A DNA stretch of 28,045 bases, from positions 1-28,045 of the forward strand of contig JAIPMN010037870.1 in NCBI GenBank assembly GCA_020650975.1, read 5' to 3'. The notes under the pieces were generated by a model that saw only the letters and a list, made by a program, of their open reading frames with translations, was not told the DNA's origin and ran no database searches. The stretch is from Apostichopus californicus. Lineage: Eukaryota > Echinodermata > Holothuroidea > Aspidochirotida > Stichopodidae. Shown here one piece after another: positions 1 to 10,700 of the stretch. Every line of letters begins with the position of its first letter. The first letter of the stretch is position 1. Made by a program: the position numbers and the translations under genes.

Positions 1-1100
1 CCAATAAATTAACTGTGTCTGAATTTTCGAAAATTCCTTGACCAACTTCTTCATCATACTTCCCTCTACTCGTGCAATTTTGACCGGTCTGTTAGGGGTT
101 GAAGGGGGTGTTTTTATATTGGTTGTCCAAAGATGAAATTTTGTGCAACATTATGGGTATGTTTTGAAGTGAATTTATTATTCAAATTCTGAACAAATAA
201 TGGGCATAAAACCTTGAAAAGTGGGGCTGACGGGTATTGTGGGGCGTAACGTAGAATTACCTACAAAAGCAATGGTCCACAGGAGATGCGATGAGGTCGA
301 ACATGATGTGTGAATGGTGACAATCTTGAAAAAGGTTATGAATGAAAAAAAAAACTATTGGGAAAAACTTGGTTCTCAGGCAAAAGTGTACATCTGGTTG
401 GTCATTTTCAAGCCCGAGAAGTGCCATTTCCGGTGATCTGGGGGCTATCAAACCAGAAATTTTCTTGTACGCTACGCGCCAACCGATGGTGGCGCTCCGC
501 TTTGATAGTAATTCGCCTGCATCCAAGCAAATGTCCCCCCCCCCGCCCAATATTTGAAACAAATCACCGCCCCTGGGTTGATAGCTGATTGATAGAGCCC
601 AGCCGTTGACTTATGGCAGAGACATACCACTGGTCAAAGTTATTGGCAGAATGAACCTTCGCTTTTCATATTGTTAATTGCATATGCTTTATGGGAAGAC
701 ATTGATGGACCCAATTGGCGTATAAACCCATACAGACACTGCCGTTATAAAGGTTCTGGTTTGTTTCAGTATTAGCAGAATAGGAAGGAACACCGTAATC
801 GCATAAAGCTTCCCTAACCAGGCTCTGTCATGATTTATTGTAGTGACCATAAGTTGTGGCAAATATAAGATGGACTAAGAATGAAATGAAATTTTTATTT
901 GAACTCAAATCGTGTGTCGTTTCATTTCGTTCATATGTAACTATATCACTTTGACGCACATGGAGACAAATGAAATGTTTTACTATCACCATTATTATTT
1001 GTCATAATAAACCGTGATTTAAATGCAGCGACATAATAAACACACAAAGACAAATAAAGAATATCATTTTCTTCTCCGTTTACACTATCACCATACATAT

Positions 1101-1225
1101 AATTACCAATAATTATTCACAAATACAACATATATCCAAATGATGATAAAACATTGAAATGCAACGACAAAATGTACACACAGATACAAATACCAATTAC
1201 CAATAACTATTCACAAGTACAACAT
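1101..1225. repeat. Two direct copies of a 31-bp AT-rich sequence, 94 bp apart
   Basis: Copies at 1101-1131 and 1195-1225 begin AATTACCAATAA and differ at two of 31 positions. The sequence between them partly resembles that just upstream (a motif like TGCARCGACAWAAT occurs near 1023 and 1159), suggesting an old local duplication. No coding potential is visible. Confidence 0.6.
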
Positions 1226-2204
1226 TTGAAATCCATAACATATGCCACACTATTATCCAATGTTAACTCGATGCCAAACTATTATCCAGCTGTATAGTGC
1301 AAATTATGACACCCCGGCCGGATCCGAGTGAGACTTGATCCAGTAATACTAGCCAACTCACTTTAAATCTTAAGTTGGATTAGAACTGAGTTGGCCGAAC
1401 TAAGGCCTACAAACTAGTCTACAGTGTAAGTTACTAGGCCTAAGTATCCAAGCCCTAACTTAGGTCCCATATTTGCCCTAGCTTATGGTAAGTTAGGCCT
1501 AGGCGATCGTTAGCCTAGGCATGTGGTCTAACTTTAACTTAGTTTAAGTTTATGTATTAGGGCAATTACACAGTTACATTGTGATGCTTTGGAAGGAATT
1601 TTAAATTTCAAGTGCAAATAGTAGAGACAGTGCAAAGGTTTGAAATAAACTTTCATATTACAGTTCATCTCTTAATATTTTAACGTTCATGCAGAATGAA
1701 AAATGTTTTCAAAGTCTTGGAAATGTATGAAATATGTATATTAATAAGAAGAGTTACAGTAGTGCTGATATTCGACTATTTATTTTGTAGTCGAGTAATC
1801 GCATATTTCTTCTTGCGATTACTCGGTTACAGTTATGACGTCATCACCGACATTTTACATTGCAGAAATACAGTCAAACAATTCATTTTCTTTGGTGCAC
1901 TGTCTTTATTTTTTCCGTTGGTGTCTTAACGTGTGGTGACTAAATCATGTTAAAACATCTACCAATCAAAATCTTAACAACTTTCAATCTACAATGTTTC
2001 TTAAAATCCTTCATAGTAAATCAAAACTTTCGAATGAATCTACGAGGCTACTACAACTACTATCCCTAATGAAAGCATGTGTAAAAGTAAGTGGGCCTGA
2101 CATTTCGATCCTAGCAGTATCTTCTTCAGAGGCTGAATGACAAGTAACATAAACTACATGGGACAAATACAAACATAGAACACAGGCAGGTTAATGAGCA
2201 GGGT

Positions 2205-2480
2205 GAACACAAAAGAGATTGATGTAATAGGATTAGTAGACAAAGGATGGAGAGAAGAAAGAAACCAACAGGGGGAAGAGGAGAGGTAGGAAAAGGGAAA
2301 AGAGAGGATTTAGGGAAGAGGGTAAAAATAACTGCAGAAGGACAAAGACAGGAAGGTGTGGAGAAAAAGCTAGGAGAAGAGAAGTGACAGAGGGGGAAGC
2401 AAGGACAGATAGAGGGAGGGAGAAAGCTAAGACAGAGGGCTCAGAATCGGATAAAATTCCACAGTCTGAAGAGGAAAGGG
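2205..2480 (+). other. Purine-rich (GA-rich) tract
   Basis: The plus strand is strongly biased to A and G over about 275 bases, with many AGAGGAG and GGGAAGAG-like words and few pyrimidines. It is not a simple tandem repeat. Such tracts can form non-B DNA or be low-complexity filler. No gene is visible in it. Confidence 0.6.
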
Positions 2481-4320
2481 ATGAGGATTTCGAATTTTTA
2501 CCTCAGGGAGACACACAACCCTATATGTTTGAGCCAGAAACAAATTAATCTGACCACGATGACAACCATACAGGACAAAGCAGCAGTCAATGACGTAATG
2601 CCAGCCAATCGCTTGGAGAATCTAGACTGGCATGAAACAAACATAGTGTACATGTATGTGAAAAAAAGTGTTTTTTCGCCCAACAGATTTTCATTTGATC
2701 GACACGCAACTACAGTGTTATTTGTTGACTGCTGTTAGTAGAATGTGACACTTCGGACCAGTTACTGCTACTTCCTCCCTTCATATGTGATTTGCGCGTG
2801 GGCTTTTATTATTTATATGTCCTATGCAGTGTAGAATACTCGCTGAATGATGAAGACTTGGCATTTTGCTTGTCGTGGTCCGTATTCACGTGTAGAACAA
2901 ACATATTTGTCACCTGGAATGACTCACAATGGCTCTTCACGGCAATAACGCTAACTCATTCAAAATGCTCAACGAACCCTAGCTTTAGTTTGGGTGTAAC
3001 CGACCTTACTAGTCAGTTCCTATTTCGTAGACCGTCCTGGTTAATACCGTCAAAAATTAATCTGCATACTTCAACAGTTTTCTGTTTCATTTTGACAAGT
3101 TTCAAGCTGCATCTTGGTTCCGCTTTGTTCCTCCTACCAACAGGCGTAAGTGCGTTCTCTCCTTTTAGTGGATCCCTATACATTTGTCACCAGTCACCAG
3201 TCTAGTGCACCATCTATACCAACACATCCAAACGCTATCAGGCAGACAGATAAGTCACGCCAGCTAACTGTATTTGTCAGTGAGTATCGCCCAAACCAAA
3301 ATAGTTGCCTGCATAATTTTATATCTTTGGGTTGGTTAACAAATGTTTAAAACTCAGATTACTGGCTAGGCCTATGCCAACTGCTTATGTCCTTTTGCCA
3401 AATTTACAGTGTTGGGAATATGTTGCAAAATAGAGCATTTGTATGAATTTTTGTACAATTCTAGATAGGGCTATGTTCATTGACTGAAATATTCTAGGTT
3501 TGAGTTATGATCTAGGCTAACCTAAGTTAGACCAAGGCAAGGCAACGTACATAGGCCTAAGTTAGGCTAAGCCTATTTTCATAGTATTGAATTGTTAGTG
3601 ATCATATGCCCAGGACATCATAATCGTCAACCAATGTTATTCTGGCATGTGGATCTATCGTTAGAGATACAGTTTTAAGTAAAATGAGGTGGTGATATTT
3701 TTTGTCATTAGGCTTTAGACATATCATATCCAAAAAGGAGAGCCGTAGGCGGTCTATGGGCCAAAGCTAACTATTTCCAGGTTCCATTGAATAACAATAC
3801 AGCAGCTGAGCAGACGACATTAGTAAAGTCATTAGATCCCTATGTAATTGCTTCTACTATCGCTTCCTAAGATTTACCTGTGAAAACTGCAGTCCATTGC
3901 CACATTTTTGACGATTTTGGCACCCAAATACGGCCCACGATATATCCATTTCGAGTGATTTATGTCAACTATATCACCTTAGTTATGTCAAAGACGTAGT
4001 GTTTGTATTGCACGCCGGTACTCTCTTGCCGTACAAGCAAAGCACCACTAGTTGGATGAGTGGCTTCCGTTGATGTCGCATAACGTTATTCTCCCTACTT
4101 CGATTTCTATGTTTAGGCCTAGTTGAGGCCCAACTTTCATACTATACTCAGTTTACTCAATAAGCCTAAGAATAGGTTGACTGATTTGACGTAAAATGGG
4201 TGCTTAAGTTAAATTAATCACTCCGAAAGAGACTTTAAATGTACGTGTCGTCTCGTGAAATGCACATACTAGCCTATTGTTAAGATTATAGGCACACATT
4301 ATCCCACATATTATCCCACA

Positions 4321-4366
4321 GTGATGTGCCACACACAGTGATGTGCCACACACAGTGATGTGCCAC
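4321..4366. repeat. 17-bp tandem repeat, about 2.7 copies
   Basis: The unit GTGATGTGCCACACACA starts at 4321, 4338 and 4355 (last copy partial) with no mismatches seen. It is preceded by a shorter duplicated ATTATCCCACA motif at about 4298-4320. The perfect copies suggest recent slippage and a likely length polymorphism. Confidence 0.85.
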
Positions 4367-4434
4367 TTGAACCGATTTTGGAACATATTTTTATCCACTC
4401 TATATACTCCCGTCCGAATCCTACAACCTCACTA

Positions 4435-4459
4435 CCCCCCCCCCCCCTCTCCCTCCCCC
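4435..4459. repeat. Poly-C / CT-rich tract
   Basis: A run of 13 C residues (4435-4447) is followed by a CT-rich stretch. A second run of 12 C occurs at 4807-4818. A G run of 10 lies at 6192-6201, and another at 14491-14500 within the large intron. Assembled lengths of such runs are unreliable. Confidence 0.8.
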
Positions 4460-7400
4460 AACTAACCAAAATGTCCAGTATACTCTGATGTGAAATACTT
4501 AGTTCATCTCCTTACTTTGTCAGGTTTCTAGTTTGAATGATAACGGAAAATCGTATAGAATTTTCCAATATTCCGCTATTAGATACTGTAAGACCACACA
4601 AGTCCGCCGTAACTATATGAAAGACGCTATAACGTTATTCGCCTTTTACAGACTTATGTTGGACTGGTTAGAGAGACCAATATGGTGGCCCACTTACTCA
4701 ATGGAAGTTAGATTGAGGGAGAGGGATATCTCAGGCTATGTGATTATCTCAATGATATGTAGACTTTACAGGAAGACCATCTGTATTGATATTAAGTCAG
4801 TCCCCTCCCCCCCCCCCCGGTCCCTCCTCTCCCTCCCTTTTCGAGAATGAATTTCTATGTATTTTTTAAGGTACGACATAACATTCCAAGTAAGATTCAA
4901 ATAGGTTCAATTAAAAAAGAAGGAAAACATAAACGAACTGCTTTTAGTTCAAATTTGACTTAAACCTCACGCGATATGGTTTATATGTGAGGTCAAAGAT
5001 TAGTGGGTGTATTTTATCATTTTATTAATTTGCTAGATACCAGATCAGACCAAGCCTGTTCTCCTCTTTTACTATATCAGTCAACCCTCCACTACATCTT
5101 TCGTGCGCCACACTTCAGCTGTTCAGCGTTTATTATCTAATATTCAGTTGAGAATTTTTTTCATACTCTGATCAAAATCATATCATTTCGTTGTCTTTTC
5201 AATTATCTCAAAGGGCCATCTGTTTGAAATTTGTGTTATCACTTCACGCTTCGTTGACCTGCCAGCAACTCAGCATACAAAAAACACGTATCGAACTATA
5301 TCAAGAACAAGTTTATATTCAAGACCTTTCGAAGAAATTAGCTGTACCTCACCTGCATCTGTCTTACAGAGACGTCTATCATTGTAAGTAAAAATAAAAC
5401 ATTCATGAACTTTTATTAACAGCACTCCAATGTAGGGAAATATAGCTAAATTTTACAACATGCTTATACTGGACAGTTTGAATAAAAATATCAGTTTCTT
5501 GAAAGAAAATTTCCTCTTTTCACCATCGTATATATAAATTTACTATTTTAACGAAATTTAAACTATTTTGTCACGATTTCGTCGTCTTTTTCGCAATCCA
5601 GCATAAACCAAATATAGCTGAAACGTTAAAATTTGATTTATCGTAGACAATGTGTTTTATTATCGGGTATACATTAAAGAGTACGTCCAGGGAACCTTTC
5701 TTGATGACCAAAAACATCATTTCATACATCTATTAAATGCAAGGTTGCTCGTTAAACATCAAAAAAGGCCACATCATTCACCCAATAGAAGTCTTTTTTC
5801 CGTTCTGATGATCTCTGTATTTATTGCGATATTCCTCGATAAGATTATATTTCAGAAAGTCGTATTTGTTTCTTAAGGATTTTTCTAATTTTATCCGCAG
5901 ATCAGGACTCCCGCTGCATTAATATAATTTTCTGAAAACTACTTAAAGACATTTCAAAATGGCCACCACAAAAACCTCGTAAGATTTACTATCGTTTTTT
6001 TTTTATAAAAGATTTAAATGTGTTTATACCAGGCGATTATACATGGCTGTATAAGAAAAATATTGATTATTTGTTTACTTTACATTCACCTATGTACAAG
6101 CAATGTTGTATACTGAAAATCTTTCATAAACCGGGCTGTACGTTCCTCAGATAACTCCTGGAATGGAGGAATGGACTAGTGTCAAATGGGTGGGGGGGGG
6201 GTGGTACGATCCCCTAAGGGTGGTAGGACATCACGGTGTCGTTGAATTGAGAAAGTCATCTCAAATCGCCAATAAAATGGATCCTTTCTGCATTCTATGC
6301 CACGAATTCCATTATTTCTATTATTTTCAACGATATAGGACCCTTTGATTGATTAGTTTAATTTATCAGCAAAATGGCACTTCTTGATTACACTTTTCCT
6401 AACTGTCTCAACAATAAGACACTTTTTAAATACCAAAGAATGAAAAAGAACGGTACATGTCAAAAATGGACACTTCTAATCTATGAAACGGAGCACTTCT
6501 TAACGTTTCTGTTACAAAACAGGAGGAACGTGTCCCCTCGGATTCCCCGCATCGGGTCAATCGTCCATGGATATGATAAAAATCGGAGTCAAAGCTTATC
6601 CTGGTAGACATATAGGATATCTTTACAAAATTAAACTTAATATTTTGTAGACCATTAAAACACTCTGCTATCAGCCCATGTTGGATCTCTATTACACTTT
6701 TCATTTGAAAGAAATGGCTCTCTGTACAAATGAGTTTCATCCCTTTGAAGTGACTGGACCGTATTTAGTCTTATAAAAGTACCATTAGGTCAGTTTCTCT
6801 GATACAACACAAAATTCACTGTGAAGACTTTTATGGCCTCCAATGCCATATGTTAAGATGCATCAAAATTCTTCCCGTAAAAAATGTGTTAAACGTCAAC
6901 CAAGGATGTTTTTTTGCTTTTATGGAGATAAAAGAACATGTTTTGGTGGAGTTAACATTAAGACTTAGGATTGAGGCTCCGATCTCTGGACCCTTAAGTG
7001 ATCATTCCAGATTTTAAGCATATTTTGAAGGTGAGTATAAAGTTAGAAGGTAAATATAAGTGGAAAGCTGCGTAGCTATGAAAAACATTATTACTAGCAG
7101 TCAAATTTGTACTTTTTTCTCTTGGACTAAATATGTCAAAGAACTCAAGACTAAATTTCTGTCTGAAGTCACCCCGTGAAAACTTTAGACCAAAGTTGGC
7201 TTTCTTGAATAGCGCCATCATTTATTGATTACCTGAGCCTTTCACAAAGTTAGCTTTCTTTTAAACAACTTGTGGGCATCTCTCTCTCCTCTTTTGGCGC
7301 TGAATGCACATGTATTATAATGCACTCCATGCGTTTACGTTGTCGACAAACACAAGTTGAATCAGAAAGTTACATCAGTGCTTACATATTGATAACGACG

Positions 7401-7692
7401 AATATTGATGATAAGTAAATGTGTTCAAGCAAACTAAATAAAGCCTATGCAATTTCATCAATTTGACTGAAACTGCTTATTAACAATTAAGGCCTGCATA
7501 GTCGGTGTTGTTATATGTGAGAGAAATTTTGTAAAAGGAATATTTTCATATCCGTACAACACACAGTAATTAATTGGAAATGTTTTTCTACATTCTGACC
7601 TTTATTTAGAAATTTACATTAGGATACTCTAATAGGAAAATATTTTATTCGGTCGATTTTCCAATTTCTAGCACTTTTTACCCCGTTTGCTA

Positions 7693-7700
7693 TATATAAA
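7693..7700 (+). promoter_or_regulatory. Candidate TATA box upstream of the propeller gene
   Basis: TATATAAA is an exact TATA-box match. The usual spacing would put a transcription start near 7720-7725, just downstream of the candidate start codon at 7712. The two calls therefore conflict: either this TATA is not the promoter of the transcript carrying the 7712 ATG, or the first exon is non-coding and translation begins at ATG 8116, which has a favourable context (G at -3 and +4). In AT-rich DNA such a match can easily occur by chance. Confidence 0.25.
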
Positions 7701-7711
7701 TTAACGCAGCC

Positions 7712-7749
7712 ATGTATTTTCTTCACGTTAAAGCGCGAGAAAGTTCTTT
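7712..7749 (+). CDS. Candidate first coding exon
   Basis: ATG at 7712 has G at -3 and is preceded by an in-frame TAA at 7697. Twelve codons plus two bases run to a strong donor (GTAAGT at 7750). The two leftover bases (TT) join the single leading A of the next exon to make a Leu codon, so phase and frame both fit. The peptide (MYFLHVKARESS) is not recognisable and there is no independent support. More distant upstream exons, or a start at ATG 8116, are possible alternatives. Confidence 0.4.
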
Positions 7750-10700
7750 GTAAGTCGTGGGTCTATAGGCCAGTATCCCAATAATTCCTAATTATTAGGC
7801 CTTCAACGTCTCGTTTCTTATATCTTCGACATTACTATGTCGATTAATTTTCTCTGGACATTTGCCAATGTGGTCACAACTTTGTAATTCCATGCATAAA
7901 TCAATTCAGTACCGTTTGCAAGATCTACCTAGGCTACTCCGCAATCTGAGAGTTGTTCACCATTCCTTCGATCAAAAATCACTCTAAATTCTTCGTTACC
8001 ATGGATACAACGTTCCAACCCTGAACTTACTTTTATACTTTTTCCCTTCCACACACACAGAGTGCTTACAACGATACCACGATTCACTGTACAAGATGGT
8101 TACAGGGTGTCGGTGATGGACGTGCTAGATACAGGCCGTTTGGCTGTCGCTGGATATAATGACAAGACAAAGTGCAGCTTTATCGATCTGTTTATGTTGC
8201 AATTTGATCCTGATTCTCCAGAAAAACCGTTATTATTGACGTCAGAACCGTATTATTCTGAGGAATTTACCGAGTTTGGTTCAGAATGGCGGACTGTTTG
8301 TTTACTGGATGATCGTCTGTTTTTAACGTGTTGTAAGGATACGATAGCATTGTACGATAGTAGTAATGGCGGTCTGGTCAATCAAGGGAAGTTTAACGGT
8401 GAAGCCAGGTGTATGACAACCAGAGATGGTTTAGTCTATGTCGGTTTACGTGGATCCAAAGAGGTGATTGTCTTAGATTCGAGAGAATTGAGAAAAATGA
8501 AGACAATCACCTTAACAGGATTAGTAGTAGGAGACTGGCCCATTGATATAACAGTTAGTAATAATAAACTGTTTATCTGTACAGTCAATGGTAGTAGAGC
8601 TTTAATGTGTAATAGTGAGGGAGAAATAGAACAGGAATATACAAACACACAGTACAGAGAGGCAGATAGTATAACAGTCAGTGAAGAGAAAGGATTAATA
8701 TTTATATTATCGGCTGATGGTAGGAGTAGTCAAGTTGTTGTTTACTCTCTATCTGGGGGTCATTCTTCCATCTCTGGGGGTCATTCTTCCATCTTTGGGG
8801 GCCATATCTTGGCTTCTTTTAAAGTTCCTGATTATTCCATGAGAATCAGGATCAATAATAACATAAACAGATTGATTTTGGTTACCTGGGAAACTGGAGA
8901 AGTATATGAATATCACACAGTAAGTACTAATACAGGATATATAGGCCTACGGTAAAAATTAGGACTTTTTATCACTTTTTTCAAACAATCCTTTGAATGA
9001 AGATCAACAAATTTTGTTTCATTCAATGCGAACAAGTGTGGAGAAGACACTCTTAGATATTTTGAGATCTACTTTGCAAAATTTAAAGAAAAATAAGGAC
9101 ATTCTTTTCCTTTGGATATGCTGGTTATGGTAAGGTTGTCATGGAAGTGATTTGTTCTGTCAATGTAAAAGTAAAATTGGTTTTCCTTATTTTCTCAGTC
9201 TCGAGCTTCAAATATAGACAAAATTGTTTCTAGTGAATGCGGAATTTTATTAAGAACACAACTATTACTTGTTTGTTCAGAGGGAGATCAAAATGGTGGA
9301 AAAGTAAGGGCAAAATTTTATGAAAAGTTTAGGCCATTGGTAGCTTGTAGCACTTTCCAATATTAGAGCAACACACAAAATTTGGAAAATATTTCTTCTT
9401 ATTTTCTGAGCTAACGAGCTGCTAATTTCTACAAATTTGGTATCAGTGAATGCGGAATTTTATTACGAACACAACTATTACTTTTTTGTTAAGAGGGAGA
9501 TCAAAATGGTGGAAAAGTAAGTGCAAAATTTATGAAAAATTTAGGCCATTGGAAGCTTGTTGCACCTAACTGCTGGAAAAAAATCAAATAAAAATAAGTG
9601 CTATATTTTAGGCAATGATTTCTATTCTAGGTCAGACTAAAAAAATGTAGTTTCTTTATCATTAATTTTGGCTGTCAAAGTCTGCTAAAATATTCAAATT
9701 CGACAAAAATCAAGACAAACTATTGTTAAGTACACAACAGGTGCAATTTTCCTTGCAATGAGGTAAAATTCAAGAAAAATTAGGGGCAAGATGTTTTATC
9801 TTAATTTAGGCCATGGTGATTAGCTTGGCACTAGTGCACATGTATAGCAAATACTGCAGTGATGGTACCTTGATTTGATCACAGTTTCTTAAGTCTTGAT
9901 AAAATGGTATGACACAAGCTTGCTTCTATTTTGGGATGTAGGGATGGTTTATTTTGGTCCAAATTAGTCAATAAAGCAGAAAAAGAAGCGGAAAAAGTCA
10001 CCTTAGCCTTGTACTATTTTCACATTGTCAACAGAGTAAAGACTGCAAAATTCACAAAGCCATTGAAATCTTTTTTATTACTTCTGAGGAGAGTAAGTTG
10101 TAGCTAAGTACAGGCTTTACTTTAATAGGGATCGCATTGAGTCAGTTCACAGTCTTTTTGTCAGTTCTCTTCAAGTGGTTCATTTCACTGATGGCCTATG
10201 GTTTCCATTATGAAGAATGCACAGTGTAATGTAGTCCTTATTTAGTAACAAAAAGTCACAGATTTTGGATTAATTCCTGACAATGCTAATTAGGTACAAT
10301 TTAACTGTACTACACTCATAATGTAGGTCATATGGGAATAAGCAGGAAAAATGAGGCAAAACATTAACTGTTTTGAAAATTATGTTGATTTCTATGTTTG
10401 AAAACTAAGAAAGTATGTATACTATTACTGCAGTGTATTTCTGTCAAGTTTGTGGCAGTACAATTATAGACATCAATTTGTGTAAGTGATGATATGCAAT
10501 ATCTGATTCCTGCTTAATTGTCTAAATACCCAATACACTAATGAACTGTGGTGAAGATCCCCACCCATTAGCTGTAACCAAGCACACAGTGTAATGTATG
10601 CAATTGCTATGCACATGGATTTAACATGATCATTGCAGGGAGTTGTAATGGAACTCCCTGATCATTGCTACCCATGCACGAGGAAGCAGTACCAAATGTC

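Larger units (their letters stand above)
1..7711. other. Upstream region without a supported gene
   Basis: About 7.7 kb in which no reading frame resembles a known protein family. The longest open frames (for example 2792-3205 plus, 257-562 minus, 4533-4850 plus) are short, have low-complexity or random-looking translations, lack convincing flanking splice sites and match nothing I recognise. The region holds homopolymer tracts, a purine-rich stretch, short tandem repeats and five copies of the octamer TAGGCCTA. Distal promoter or enhancer sequence, and non-coding 5' exons of the downstream gene, could lie here but cannot be located from sequence alone. Confidence 0.6.

Noticed and set aside
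257..588. Overlapping open frames on both strands near the left edge
   Set aside because: They are mutual shadows across a locally GC-richer patch. Neither has a recognisable domain.
2792..3205. 137-codon open frame, the longest in the upstream region
   Set aside because: The translation matches no family I recognise, no good splice or promoter context supports it, and its length is unremarkable for a 7.7-kb AT-rich stretch.
4321..4366. Regular short repeats as a CRISPR array
   Set aside because: The copies abut with no spacers, and the window is clearly from an animal genome.
5191..5876. Two open frames, the first ending close to a GTAAGT (5384), as possible upstream exons of the propeller gene
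   Set aside because: The 5384 donor leaves phase 1, which does not fit the phase-2 acceptor at 8061, and the translations show no domain.
8061..8919. Assigning the gene as a TRIM E3 ligase because of its propeller
   Set aside because: No RING, B-box or filamin-type domain is visible in the 8 kb upstream, and the propeller is N-terminal here rather than C-terminal.
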